DNA of 56,362 nt from Thioalkalivibrio sulfidiphilus (lineage in GTDB: Bacteria > Pseudomonadota > Gammaproteobacteria > Ectothiorhodospirales > Ectothiorhodospiraceae). The notes under the pieces were generated by a model. The model did not search any database and had not been told where the DNA came from. It saw only the letters and a program-made list of their open reading frames with translations. A program made the position numbers and the translations under genes. Position 1 is the first letter of the stretch. Every line of letters starts with the position of its first letter. The stretch lies in the NCBI RefSeq assembly GCF_000377945.1, contig NZ_KB898922.1, positions 75,001-131,362 on the forward strand. The letters are read 5' to 3'. Below, piece after piece: positions 1-9,449 of the stretch.

Positions 1-1239
<1,239 letters not shown>

Positions 1240-1350
1240 ACAACCCCAAACAGTTTGGGCTGTATGTTGAGTCCGAAATCGACATAACACTGCGCCTAGA
1301 ATGCTTTCTCGAATTCTGTGTATCGGAATTGACCGGTACATGGTACAAGT

Positions 1351-1470
1351 TTGCCTGGCGGCAATGGCGAGTGGGAACCACCCGATCCCATCCCGAACTC
1401 GGAAGTGAAACTGCTCAGCGCCGATGATAGTGTGGGGCTTCCCCATGCGAAAGTAGGTCACTGCCAGGCA
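1351..1470 (+). rRNA. 5S ribosomal RNA
   Basis: This ~120 nt segment starts with 'tgcctggcgg' and ends with 'actgccaggca', so its two ends pair as helix I. Internal blocks 'cccgaactcggaagtgaaac' and 'ccgatgatagtgtgg' match bacterial 5S. It lies directly downstream of 23S in the usual operon order and just before a strong intrinsic terminator. The boundaries are good to within 1-2 nt. Confidence 0.95.
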
Positions 1471-1478
1471 CCTATCCC

Positions 1479-1516
1479 AAACCCCGTGGTCTTTCTGGAC
1501 TGCGGGGTTTTTTTTG
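1479..1516 (+). terminator. Intrinsic terminator of the rRNA operon
   Basis: A GC-rich stem (aaccccg ... cggggtt) closes a loop of about 16 nt and runs into an uninterrupted T tract (about 8-9 T). It sits 9 nt after 5S, the expected place for rRNA operon termination. Confidence 0.85.
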
Positions 1517-1620
1517 GCCTGCATGGGGAAGCCGCTAAGCGGCGCTCCAGCCTCGCACACGAGGTGCGAGTCGCTCGCATCGGCTGCGTTCGTCCACTGG
1601 ACGAACGGGTCCCCGCTCGC

Positions 1621-1650
1621 CCCCATGCGAAAGTAGGTCACTGCCAGGCA
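1621..1650 (+). pseudogene. 5S rRNA 3'-end fragment (duplicate)
   Basis: Thirty nucleotides (ccccatgcgaaagtaggtca, then ctgccaggca) repeat exactly the last 30 nt of the 5S gene, offset by precisely 180 bp. The rest of a 5S gene is missing upstream, so this is a remnant and not a second functional 5S. It is followed by its own terminator-like hairpin. Confidence 0.8.
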
Positions 1651-1658
1651 CCTAACGC

Positions 1659-1694
1659 AAACCCCGCTGTCCTTTGGGCAGCGGGGTTTTTTAT
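1659..1694 (+). terminator. Second terminator, copy of the rRNA terminator
   Basis: A stem of the form aaccccgctg ... cagcggggtt is followed by a run of T. It resembles the first rRNA terminator and follows the duplicated 5S tail at the same spacing, so tail and terminator were probably duplicated together. It could also serve as a second barrier to transcription leaving the rRNA operon. Confidence 0.7.
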
Positions 1695-1783
1695 GGGCGA
1701 TTTTGGAGCAAATGCTTGGTTCAGAGAGCGAGTTTGACGGGTTTGATCACGACTTCAGCCGCAGCAAGGCCCGTGCGACTGTA

Positions 1784-2446
1784 TCAGGGGGTTGGCGTCT
1801 GGGGCGTACCCGCCAGTCGCTCGTAGTGATCCATGACCCGGGTGATGTAATTGCGGGTTTCGTTGAAGGGCGGGACACCATTATGCCGGCGTACTGCGCC
1901 TGGGCCGGCGTTGTAGGCGGCCAGGGCGAGGGTGATGTCCTGGTCGAATTCCTGCAGCATCCGATGCAGGTAGCGTACGCCGCCCCGGATGTTGTCTAGG
2001 GCATCGAAGCTGTTCTGAACACCCAGTTCCCGCGCCGTCGCCGGCATCAGCTGCATCAGGCCCTGGGCACCCACTCTAGAGACCGCCTGCCGGTCGAAGC
2101 AGGACTCCACCGTGATGACTGCACGGACCAGGTTCGGGTCGATGCCGTAATGGGTGGCGTAGTGTCGCACGGTGGTGAGATAGGGTTCGGCCCGTTGCGC
2201 CAGGATGGTCGGCGTGATGCCGTTGCAGGAGTGGCTGGCGGTGGGTCGCCCGTAGGAGCCTACATAAGTATAGTCGGGTCCCATGTTGCGCCGGTCGGTG
2301 AACCACTGGGTGCCGTCCGGGCTGCGGTGGATGTGTATCTGGCCCTGTGCCATGACAGCCGATGGCGCAGCCGCACCCAGAAATACGGCACCGGCCAGCG
2401 CACAGTTCAGGAAGGTGGATCTGTGAAATGGTGTCATTGTGTTCAT
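1784..2446 (-). CDS. Lytic transglycosylase, SLT domain
   Basis: This 220-residue periplasmic murein hydrolase would cleave the glycan strand non-hydrolytically to leave 1,6-anhydro-MurNAc ends. A signal peptide with a hydrophobic core lies around residues 12-32, ending near 'AVMAQ'. A short DUF4124-like stretch (IHIHRSPDGTQWFTD) at 37-51 precedes the SLT domain at about 95-205. The SLT motifs are visible: catalytic Glu114 in 'TVESCF', 'GAQGLMQLMP', and 'AYNAGPGAV'. The length is normal for small SLT proteins that carry an N-terminal DUF4124 segment. It is transcribed toward the rRNA operon and divergently from birA, with the two starts about 130 bp apart. Confidence 0.9.
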   Translation of the reverse strand: MNTMTPFHRSTFLNCALAGAVFLGAAAPSAVMAQGQIHIHRSPDGTQWFTDRRNMGPDYTYVGSYGRPTASHSCNGITPTILAQRAEPYLTTVRHYATHYGIDPNLVRAVITVESCFDRQAVSRVGAQGLMQLMPATARELGVQNSFDALDNIRGGVRYLHRMLQEFDQDITLALAAYNAGPGAVRRHNGVPPFNETRNYITRVMDHYERLAGTPQTPTP

Positions 2447-2573
2447 TCCCTGTTGCCACGATCATAGCCGAAAGTCTTTGACGGACAGAACAGGACGTCA
2501 TCCCATCAGCACCGTTGATCCACAAATCAGTCACGGGCACTCGGATCCGGATCAGGCGGCGATCCAGGACGCC

Positions 2574-3515
2574 ATGATTCTGCTGCATCTGCTGGCGGAC
2601 GGGCAGCCGCATCCTGCGGCGGCGCTTCCCGGCGACTGGCACGCGTCCCGACTCAAGGGCGCGCTTGATCGCCTGCGCGGCTGGGGGCTTGGATTGATAG
2701 GCGATCAGGCCGGCATGCTGCAGCTCGAACGTCCCGTCGAACCCCTCGCTGAAGAACGTATCGTCCAGGATCTTCCAGCAGATCTGCGTGCCAGATTGCG
2801 CCTGCACGTCTTCCCCGAGCTGGACTCCACCAGTGCCTGGCTCGGGCGTCTGGCCTGTGACTCCGGCGAGGCCGCTTGTCTCGCGGAACATCAGAGCGCC
2901 GGACGGGGCAGGCGCGGCAGGGAATGGCGGATGCCCTTTGGCGGCGGGCTGGCCATGAGTGTGCGTCGGGATGTTTCCCACTGGACGGGGGTGCCGCCAC
3001 GGCTGACCCTTGCCTTGGGCGTGGCCCTGGTCGAGGCGCTTGATCATGAAGAGATCGGTTTGAAGTGGCCCAATGACTTGGTCGCCCGTGGCCGCAAGCT
3101 GGGCGGTATCCTGGTCGAACTGCGCAGTCGGGAGCAACGGTCCGTGCTGGTGGCCGGCGTGGGACTCAATGTGGCACTGTCTGGCGATGTTGCCATCGAC
3201 CAGCCCTGGATCGACCTCGCCGGGCTCATGGGGGCGGACTTGCCGTCCAGGAATGCGCTGGCTGCCCGTCTGATTCAAGCCCTTTCCCGGGCGCTGGACG
3301 ACTTCTGCGCTCAACCGGCCGAGGCCCTCCTGGAGCGCTGGTCCCGCTACGATGTGCTGTTCGGACTTCCGGTCAAGGTAAGTTCAGCCTCGGGGGAGAT
3401 TCTCGAGGGCGAGGCCCGTGGCGTGGATTCAGAGGGTCGGTTGCGGCTCGTGGGTCAGGGCAGCGAGTGGTTGCTGGATGCGGGCGAGGTCAGTGTCAGG
3501 AGGGCGATGTCATGA
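2574..3515 (+). CDS. birA: Biotin--[acetyl-CoA-carboxylase] ligase / biotin operon repressor
   Basis: BirA activates biotin with ATP and transfers it to the biotin carboxyl carrier protein. A winged-helix start (MILLHLLADGQPHPAAAL) is followed by the catalytic core: 'DSTSAWLG', the biotin/ATP loop 'SAGRGRRGREW', 'LKWPNDLV', 'KLGGILVE' and 'VAGVGLNV', then a small C-terminal SH3-like domain. The HTH suggests the bifunctional ligase/repressor form. The frame stays open up to 2439, but those 45 residues overlap the divergent gene and look non-coding. The ATG at 2574 has AGGA just upstream and starts exactly at the HTH, so it was preferred. The stop overlaps coaX (ATGA), indicating translational coupling. 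Confidence 0.93.
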   Translation: MILLHLLADGQPHPAAALPGDWHASRLKGALDRLRGWGLGLIGDQAGMLQLERPVEPLAEERIVQDLPADLRARLRLHVFPELDSTSAWLGRLACDSGEAACLAEHQSAGRGRRGREWRMPFGGGLAMSVRRDVSHWTGVPPRLTLALGVALVEALDHEEIGLKWPNDLVARGRKLGGILVELRSREQRSVLVAGVGLNVALSGDVAIDQPWIDLAGLMGADLPSRNALAARLIQALSRALDDFCAQPAEALLERWSRYDVLFGLPVKVSSASGEILEGEARGVDSEGRLRLVGQGSEWLLDAGEVSVRRAMS

Positions 3516-4273
3516 CCCGGCTGCTGCTGGATGCCGGCAACAGCCGGCTCAAGTGGGCCCTGGTCAACGCGCCCGGGCAGGATCCGCCGCGGGGTGTCGT
3601 GACGCCCGACGCCGAAGGCCTGGAGGGATTGGCCAGGAGCCTTTCGCCCCATGAAAGTCCGGAATCGATTCATGTGATCAGTGTCAGGGATGAGGGTTTC
3701 TTCGATGGACTCTCCAGTTTTTGCGCACACCAGGGCTGGCCGGTTCCGCTGTTGCACCAGGCCGTCCAGGAGGCTCATGGCATCCGCAACGCTTACGCGG
3801 ACCCGGGGCGTCTGGGCGCGGATCGCTATGCGGCCATGGTCGGGGCTCGGCGGCTGTTCGCGGGCAGCCTGGTGGTGATCGACTGTGGCACGGCCCTGAC
3901 CCTGGATGCGGTTGATCCCGATGGCCGGCACCTGGGCGGTATGATCCTGCCAGGCCTCAGGCTCATGGCGCTCGCCCTGGGGCAGGGGACCGCCCAGATC
4001 GGCGTGAAGCCGGATGGGCCACCGGCCCTGCTGGCGGATAATACCGCCGGCGCGGTGTCGGGGGGCGCGCTTTTTGGCATGGCTGCGGCGGTGGACGGGC
4101 TCTGTGAGCGTATTGAGTCGAATCTGACAGAACCCTTTCGACGCATTCTCTGTGGCGGGGATGCGCCGCGCATCCTGCCTTGGCTCAAGGGCCGCTACGA
4201 ACTCTGTCCCTGGCTGGTGCTGCAGGGGCTGGACGTGATGACGGGGGGGCGTGCATGCGAACCCTGGTCCTGA
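3512..4273 (+). CDS. coaX: Type III pantothenate kinase
   Basis: CoaX phosphorylates pantothenate in the first step of CoA synthesis. This type III enzyme of the ASKHA fold is 253 residues, a normal length. Motifs: N-terminal phosphate loop 'LLLDAGNSRLKW' (Asp7), the substrate-binding 'GADRYAA' at 102-108, and 'DCGTALTLDAV' at 124-134 followed by 'GGMILPG'. The start was set at the ATG that overlaps the birA stop by 4 bp, because the residues before it in the same frame belong to birA sequence. The birA-coaX order is common in proteobacteria. The stop overlaps the start of the following SPOR gene. Confidence 0.95.
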   Translation: MTRLLLDAGNSRLKWALVNAPGQDPPRGVVTPDAEGLEGLARSLSPHESPESIHVISVRDEGFFDGLSSFCAHQGWPVPLLHQAVQEAHGIRNAYADPGRLGADRYAAMVGARRLFAGSLVVIDCGTALTLDAVDPDGRHLGGMILPGLRLMALALGQGTAQIGVKPDGPPALLADNTAGAVSGGALFGMAAAVDGLCERIESNLTEPFRRILCGGDAPRILPWLKGRYELCPWLVLQGLDVMTGGRACEPWS

Positions 4274-4920
4274 TCCTGATCTTGCTCAACGGGGCGTTTC
4301 TGTACTGGCAGACCCAGGTCAAGCCCCCCGGGGAAACCGGTTCTCCGGTCGAGAGCCTCGAGATCCGTAATGCTGCCCGGCTGGTGCTTTTGTCCGAACG
4401 TGCTGCAGGGGTCGTGCCTGAAGCCCCGCCGAGCGCGCAAACGGCCGGTGCTGCGCCGCGCTGGCACTGTGAAACCGTCGGCCCCTTCATGTCCCGGATG
4501 GAGGCCCAGGCCCTCAGTACACAACTGGAGGCTCAGGGGCTCCTGGGGGACCTGCGCAGCGTCAGCCGGGAGATCGTCTCCAGTTACTGGGTCTACCTGC
4601 CTCCACGGGCGACCCGCGAGGCCGCGCTCAACCTGGCCCGGGATCTGGCCGGGCGGGGTCTGCTGGATCTCTATGTCATCGGCGAAGGGGAGCACCGCAA
4701 CGGCATCTCGCTCGGCCTGTTTTCCGAGCATGAACGGGCCAGAAGACGCGTGGAGCAGGTCGAGGCCATGGGTTATGGACCGCGCATCGAGGCGCGCACA
4801 CGCACCCAGACCCTCTACTGGCTGGATCTGGCGGGGCCCGAGGAGGCCTACGCCGATGTCGCGCTGCCCGTTGGGGTTAACCGCATGGAACGGGCCTGTC
4901 CTCCCCTCGTGGTGCCTTAA
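4255..4920 (+). CDS. SPOR-domain-like membrane-anchored protein
   Basis: This 221-residue protein begins with one hydrophobic helix (residues 3-16, 'TLVLILILLNGAFLYW') and is otherwise soluble, so it should sit in the inner membrane with its bulk outside. The region from about 75 to 200 resembles two SPOR-type repeats ('CETVGPFMSRMEAQALSTQL' and 'ISLGLFSEHERARRRVEQV'). SPOR domains bind denuded peptidoglycan, often at the division site. That function is assumed from the fold and is not shown here. It starts 19 bp inside the end of coaX in another frame, so birA-coaX-this gene form one coupled unit. Its stop codon lies within a long perfect palindrome. Confidence 0.75.
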   Translation: MRTLVLILILLNGAFLYWQTQVKPPGETGSPVESLEIRNAARLVLLSERAAGVVPEAPPSAQTAGAAPRWHCETVGPFMSRMEAQALSTQLEAQGLLGDLRSVSREIVSSYWVYLPPRATREAALNLARDLAGRGLLDLYVIGEGEHRNGISLGLFSEHERARRRVEQVEAMGYGPRIEARTRTQTLYWLDLAGPEEAYADVALPVGVNRMERACPPLVVP

Positions 4921-4960
4921 CCCGCATATTTCACCGGGATCGGTGAAATATGCGGGTTAA
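4917..4960. repeat. 20-bp-arm perfect palindrome at the end of the birA-coaX unit
   Basis: Two perfectly complementary 20 nt arms are separated by the 4 nt loop 'ggat'. The left arm begins 'ttaacccgcatatt' and includes the TAA stop of the SPOR gene. No T tract follows, so it is not a classical intrinsic terminator, though the stem could still end or stabilise the transcript. A related but imperfect inverted repeat occurs near 43898-43972. Confidence 0.8.
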
Positions 4961-5005
4961 TTGGCGCCTGTCCCCGCCCTGGAGTACACTTCTCGACCGG
5001 ATTGC

Positions 5006-5081
5006 GCTGGCGTAGCTCAGTTGGTAGAGCGGCTGATTTGTAATCAGTAGGTCGCAGGTTCGACTCCTGTCGCCAGCTCCA
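5006..5081 (+). tRNA. tRNA-Thr (anticodon TGT)
   Basis: This 76 nt sequence folds as a standard cloverleaf. The acceptor stem is gctggcg/cgccagc, the D arm is 'tagctcagttggtagagc', the anticodon stem-loop 'ctgatttgtaatcag' carries TGT, the T loop is 'ggttcgactcc', and the 3' CCA is encoded. It stands alone between the coaX unit and the exopolysaccharide cluster. Confidence 0.96.
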
Positions 5082-5448
5082 CGATTGCTCAGGTCGTCCG
5101 GGACTCTGGATCCTCCATCCGAGCCCGGAGACTGACTTGTCCCACCCTTGCCATGGACCCGGTGCCTTAAAACATTTGCAATCTTCTGAACGTACACTAT
5201 GCTATGCATAATGTGACCTGTGTCACATTGCTGGTGCCGGTGCCGCCGTCTTACTGACGGGGCAAACGGACCAATACCGGTGTCTTTGCAAGGGTTTGAT
5301 CCGTAGGTTGAATCCCCGGTATGAAGGGCCTCTCAGGCCCAGGGCCCCCTGGTTCAGTTAGGGGTAACACGTTGTATCTGGGCAGTCCGGCAGCCGTCTC
5401 AAATCGGCTCGAATCGGCTGCCCCCACGGCCAAGGAGGCGTGTGGATC
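5082..5448 (+). promoter_or_regulatory. Upstream region of the XrtA exopolysaccharide cluster
   Basis: This 367 bp gap contains no credible gene. It holds a sigma70-like candidate (TTGCAA at 5176-5181, 16 nt, TATGCT at 5198-5203), a CRP-type palindrome just downstream (5210-5229), and a strong Shine-Dalgarno AAGGAGG at 5432-5438 that points to the ATG at 5449. The promoter boxes are a visual fit only. The leader would be over 200 nt long, leaving room for post-transcriptional control, but no known riboswitch was recognised. Confidence 0.45.
5210..5229. promoter_or_regulatory. CRP/Vfr-type operator
   Basis: The sequence aatgtgacctgtgtcacatt is a perfect 8+4+8 palindrome. It contains the CRP consensus TGTGA-N6-TCACA (5212-5227). 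It lies 220 bp before the first exopolysaccharide gene and just downstream of the best promoter candidate, a position where binding might repress or serve a further promoter. Regulation by a CRP-family protein is inferred from the motif. Confidence 0.6.
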
Positions 5449-7038
5449 ATGACGCAGAAAGCTGAATACAAGGCCGCAGTCCCCAGTGAGTCGGGCATGT
5501 CCGGCTTCAGCGGCCCGGATCGCAGGCGGGCAGGCGAACGCGGGTCCGTCCCGGCGCCCGAGCAAGGCGGCGGTACGGTCACCATGCTGCCGGTCGCTGA
5601 GCCCGCAAGACGTCAGAAACCACGCGGCATCCGCCTCAAACACAGCCACGTCCAGATCCTCGGGCGCGAACTCTCCACCCCCCTGGTGGTGCTGGCCATG
5701 GCCGAGGCCGTGATCATCATGGCGGCCTTCTATCTCGCCGTGCAGTTTCGTTTCCCCCAGGGCGCGGCCCCCGTTGTCTTTGATGGCCTGGGCCTGAAGC
5801 TGGTGATCTTTGCCGCCGTAAACATGCTGGCCATGCTCAGCATGGGTCTCTACCGGCGCGGGTTCCGGGATTCCACCCTTGCTGTGGTCCTGCGTGTGGT
5901 CGGCGCGTTCGCCCTGGGTGCCGCGATGCTGGCTGCACTTTTCTATGCATTTCCCTCGCTCCTGTTCGGTCGCGGCATCATGGTGCTGGCCATGGCGGGT
6001 GCCTTTGCGGGTGTGATCGTGACCCGTCTGGTCGGCGTACGTCTCCTGGATCTGGACGCACTCAAGCGTCGGGTGCTTGTGCTGGGTGCAGGAAACACCG
6101 CCACCCTGTTCAACCGGCTGCGCCGTCGCAGTGACCGGCGCGGTTTTGAGCTCTTCGGATTTGTGCCCCAAGCCCAGGAAGTGAGTCTGGTGCCCCAGGA
6201 CAGCCTGGTGCATCTGGATCAGCCCCTGGATCAGTACGTGCGCGCCCACCAGATCGATGATGTGGTCATCGCCATGGATGATCCTCGCGGCGGCTTCCCA
6301 GTGGATGAGCTGATGGCCTGCAAGATGAACGGGGTCAACGTGCTGGATGTCTCGGATTTCTTTGAACGGGAGGGCGGGTTCCTCAAGCTGGATATCCTGC
6401 GCCCGAGCACCATGATCTTCTCCCGGGGCTTCCGTCAGTGCCTGTACCGGGACTACGCCAAGCGCATGCTGGATGTCACGACCAGTCTGGTTCTGCTCGC
6501 ATTGACCTGGCCTCTGATGCTGTTGACGGCGCTGGGCATCCTGATCGAGAGCCGGGGTCGGGGGTCGGTACTGTTCCGTCAGGTGCGGGTTGGGCAGAAC
6601 GGCAAGCCGTTCACCCTGACCAAGTTTCGCAGTATGGTGATGGACGCGGAGGGTGACGGGGTGGCCCGCTGGGCCCAGAAACAGGATCCCCGGGTTACCC
6701 GCTTCGGCAATTTCATGCGCAAGACACGCCTTGATGAACTGCCGCAGCTGTTCAATGTGCTGCGAGGCGACATGAGCTTCGTGGGGCCGCGTCCGGAGCG
6801 TCCGGAATTCGTGGAACAGCTGTCCGCCAAGCTGCCCTATTACCATCACCGTCACTGGGTGAAACCGGGCCTGACCGGCTGGGCGCAGATCAACTATCCC
6901 TACGGTGCTTCCGAGAAGGATGCCTTCGAGAAACTCCAGTACGATCTCTACTACGTGAAAAATCAGAGCATCGCACTGGACCTGCTCACCATCATCCAGA
7001 CCGTGGAAGTGGTCCTGTGGGGCAGGGGTTCCCGCTAA
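5449..7038 (+). CDS. XrtA/PEP-CTERM system initiating glycosyltransferase (undecaprenyl-phosphate sugar transferase)
   Basis: This 529-residue polyprenyl glycosylphosphotransferase loads the first sugar-phosphate on undecaprenyl phosphate at the inner membrane. An N-terminal membrane region with about four helices (within residues ~70-190) is followed by a CoA-binding-like domain ('RVLVLGAGNTATLFNRL') and the C-terminal bacterial sugar transferase domain from about residue 335. Its hallmarks are 'KRMLDVTTSLVLL', 'FRQVRVGQNGKPF', 'LTKFRSM', 'KTRLDELPQLFNVL', 'MSFVGPRPE' and 'KPGLTGWAQI'. A GTG three codons upstream sits too close to AAGGAGG, so the ATG was chosen. It heads the XrtA cluster, as in many such loci (TIGR03013-like). 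Confidence 0.9.
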   Translation: MTQKAEYKAAVPSESGMSGFSGPDRRRAGERGSVPAPEQGGGTVTMLPVAEPARRQKPRGIRLKHSHVQILGRELSTPLVVLAMAEAVIIMAAFYLAVQFRFPQGAAPVVFDGLGLKLVIFAAVNMLAMLSMGLYRRGFRDSTLAVVLRVVGAFALGAAMLAALFYAFPSLLFGRGIMVLAMAGAFAGVIVTRLVGVRLLDLDALKRRVLVLGAGNTATLFNRLRRRSDRRGFELFGFVPQAQEVSLVPQDSLVHLDQPLDQYVRAHQIDDVVIAMDDPRGGFPVDELMACKMNGVNVLDVSDFFEREGGFLKLDILRPSTMIFSRGFRQCLYRDYAKRMLDVTTSLVLLALTWPLMLLTALGILIESRGRGSVLFRQVRVGQNGKPFTLTKFRSMVMDAEGDGVARWAQKQDPRVTRFGNFMRKTRLDELPQLFNVLRGDMSFVGPRPERPEFVEQLSAKLPYYHHRHWVKPGLTGWAQINYPYGASEKDAFEKLQYDLYYVKNQSIALDLLTIIQTVEVVLWGRGSR

Positions 7039-7050
7039 CATCGGCAACCA

Positions 7051-7074
7051 GGTGACCGTGCCTGCACGGTCACC
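7051..7074. repeat. Hairpin after the initiating glycosyltransferase gene
   Basis: Two perfect 10 nt arms (ggtgaccgtg / cacggtcacc) flank a 4 nt loop, 12 nt after the stop codon. There is no T tract, so it is a candidate RNA-stabilising or attenuating hairpin and not a clear terminator. The rest of the 212 bp gap up to prsK shows no other gene. Confidence 0.55.
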
Positions 7075-7250
7075 CGGTGATCCTCATCCTCCTCTGTGAA
7101 GAATCCCGGATCGTTCTATCACTCCTTTCGAGGTCCGGTTTTCCTGGTTCCATGCGCCAAACCCGTGAGACCTCCAGCTTGCCTGCGATCCGTGCCACGA
7201 GTCACGACACGCCACGGATGTCTGAGTGATATGCCGTCGGGGCCGATAGC

Positions 7251-9359
7251 ATGAACATCGGTCTTGCTGGCTATGCCCTGTCCGCCATTGCATTTTCAGC
7301 GCTTCTTGCGATCCTGCTGATCGGCTGGAGACGTCCGGGCCCAGTGGGCCATGTCTTGATGTGGGCGGTCGCCGGCAGTGTGCTCTGGTCTGCTCTGTTC
7401 GCCTGGCAGTGGAGCAGGCCCGTCTTCAATCCCGGTTTCCTGTTCATCATTGAGGTTTTCCGGGACAGCGCCTGGATCGGCTTCCTGTGGCTGTTGAACT
7501 GGAAGGCCACGGGGCCGGAGGATCGAGCCAGGCGGTATCTGGCCGCCATTGGCGTGGTGGCCGGCGTGATCGCTCTTGCGCTCGTGGTCCACTTCATCAT
7601 CTCGCCCGGCGTCGTCAGCGATGATCCGGTTCGTGATTTCCTGCTCGTCGGCAAGCTTGGCCTGGCCCTGTGCCTGCTCGTGCTGCTTGAACATCTTTTG
7701 CGTTCCACGACGCCGGCAGACCGATGGCAGATCAAGTACGTGGCCCTCGGCCTGGGGGGTGTCTACGTCTTCGAGTTCTATATCCATGCCGAGGCGCTGA
7801 TGCTTGGCGGCATGTCCCAGCACCTGCTGGATGCCCGCGGTTACATCTTTGCACTCATGGCACCGCTCATCGCCATCTCGGCCGCGCGCAATCCCCGCTG
7901 GGAACTGGACGTGTTCGTCTCCCGGGGGGTGGTGTTCCAGGGCGTGACCCTGATGGCGGCGGGGCTGTACCTGGTGATCATGGCTGCTGCCGGGTACTAC
8001 GTGCGCGTGTTCGGCGGCGACTGGGGCACGGTACTGCAGGTGGTGTTCCTGTTCGCGGCCCTCATGCTGCTGGTCGGCGCGCTGTTGTCAGAGCGGCTGC
8101 GTGCCCGGCTGCGCGTGTTTGTCAGCAAGCATTTTTTCAGTTACCGCTTCGACTATCGTGACGAATGGCTGCGGTTCATTGCCACCATGGCCGCCAGTGA
8201 CAGTCATGAGGATCTGCCGGTTCGGGTGATCAGGGCGCTGGCCAATATCGTGGACAGCGGCGGGGGTCAGATCTGGTTGCGCGATGGTGGTCGAACGTAT
8301 CAGTTGATGGGTACCGTTGGCATGCCGGGCCAGGTGGCGACCGGGGTTGCGCAAGACAGTCCTTTGCCGGTGTTCCTGCGTGACTCTGGATGGATCGTGG
8401 ATCTTCCCGAATATCGCCAGTATCCGGAACGCTACGGGAACCTGGTACTGCCGCCCGTGCTGAACGACCAGGATGCTGTCTGGCTCATCGTGCCCCTGTT
8501 CCATGACCGGGATCTGATGGGCTTCGTCGTACTCATGCCTTCGCTTTCCGTGTCTCGCCTGACCTGGGAGGAGCGGGATCTCCTCAAGACGGCGGGGCTT
8601 CAGGCGGCGACGCACCTGGCCCAGCTGGATGCCTCCCGGGCGCTCGCGGAGGTACGCCAATTCGAGGGCTTCAATCGCCTCTCGGCCTATGTGCTCCATG
8701 ATCTCAAGAATCTCATCGCCCAGCTTTCATTGGTGGTCAGCAATGCCAGGCGACATGGAGACAACCCTGCGTTCCTGAAGGATGCCATTGCGACGGTCGA
8801 GAACGCGGTCAATCGCATGAACCGGCTCATGGAACAGCTGAGGGCCGGCGACGTGCCGCCCAGGTATCTGACGGTCGACCTCGAGACGCTGGCCGCTCAG
8901 GCGGTGGCCAATCGATCGACCCACAAGCCGGTGCCGGTGCTGCAGGTCGAGGGCGGGCCGTTTCCCGTGCGTGCGGTGCGAGACCGTTTGCTTTCGGTCA
9001 TCAACCACCTGGTGCAGAACGCCCAGGAGGCCACGCCCGCAGAAGGCAGCGTCACGCTGCGCCTGTGGCGGGACGCTGAGCAGGTACATCTCGCCGTGCA
9101 GGATACCGGCGTCGGCATGGACGCAGACTTCATCCGCAGCCGTTTGTTCAAGCCCTTCGAGTCCACCAAGGGGCTGACGGGCATGGGCATCGGAGCCTAC
9201 GAGAGCCGGGAATTGGTGCGATCTCTCGGGGGTGATGTGGAAGTCACCAGTTCACCGGGTGCGGGTACCACGATGCATATCCGACTACCCGTGTCGGATG
9301 AGGCGTGGGATGATCCTCAACGCTCGGGCAGCCTGCGGAGCGAGCATGGCACGGTTTGA
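7251..9359 (+). CDS. prsK: XrtA/PEP-CTERM system histidine kinase PrsK
   Basis: This is a 702-residue membrane sensor kinase. About eight hydrophobic helices fill residues 5-280, a GAF-like domain spans about 305-460, and the phosphoacceptor is His483 in 'AYVLHDLKNLIA'. A HATPase domain lies at about 590-695 with the N box 'NHLVQNAQEA', G1 'DTGVGM', F box 'LFKPFES' and G2 'GMGIGAYES'. Family knowledge: PrsK usually pairs with PrsR, a sigma54-activating response regulator encoded next door, to control XrtA genes. Here no prsR follows. The next gene, 233 bp on, is the XrtA-associated ATPase. The partner must be elsewhere or lost. Confidence 0.9.
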   Translation: MNIGLAGYALSAIAFSALLAILLIGWRRPGPVGHVLMWAVAGSVLWSALFAWQWSRPVFNPGFLFIIEVFRDSAWIGFLWLLNWKATGPEDRARRYLAAIGVVAGVIALALVVHFIISPGVVSDDPVRDFLLVGKLGLALCLLVLLEHLLRSTTPADRWQIKYVALGLGGVYVFEFYIHAEALMLGGMSQHLLDARGYIFALMAPLIAISAARNPRWELDVFVSRGVVFQGVTLMAAGLYLVIMAAAGYYVRVFGGDWGTVLQVVFLFAALMLLVGALLSERLRARLRVFVSKHFFSYRFDYRDEWLRFIATMAASDSHEDLPVRVIRALANIVDSGGGQIWLRDGGRTYQLMGTVGMPGQVATGVAQDSPLPVFLRDSGWIVDLPEYRQYPERYGNLVLPPVLNDQDAVWLIVPLFHDRDLMGFVVLMPSLSVSRLTWEERDLLKTAGLQAATHLAQLDASRALAEVRQFEGFNRLSAYVLHDLKNLIAQLSLVVSNARRHGDNPAFLKDAIATVENAVNRMNRLMEQLRAGDVPPRYLTVDLETLAAQAVANRSTHKPVPVLQVEGGPFPVRAVRDRLLSVINHLVQNAQEATPAEGSVTLRLWRDAEQVHLAVQDTGVGMDADFIRSRLFKPFESTKGLTGMGIGAYESRELVRSLGGDVEVTSSPGAGTTMHIRLPVSDEAWDDPQRSGSLRSEHGTV

Positions 9360-9449
9360 CGTCAACATGGCCGACCGCAGGCGTCAGTCGAGATTCCGCT
9401 GCTCCGTCCTGTCTCTGGCCGGAACGGCTCTACGGGGGGCGGGTCAAAG

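Noticed and set aside
2076-3314. Open frame of 412 codons on the minus strand
   Set aside because: It overlaps both birA (antisense) and the lytic transglycosylase in another frame. Both of those are well supported.
4921-4960. Classical intrinsic terminator at the palindrome after the SPOR gene
   Set aside because: The stem is strong but no T tract follows, so it was listed as a palindrome and not as a terminator.
5440-7038. GTG start for the initiating glycosyltransferase
   Set aside because: It lies only one base after AAGGAGG. The ATG 9 bp downstream has proper spacing.
5251-7047. Open frame of 598 codons on the minus strand
   Set aside because: Shadow of the initiating glycosyltransferase gene, rich in His, Gln and Gly, with no motif.
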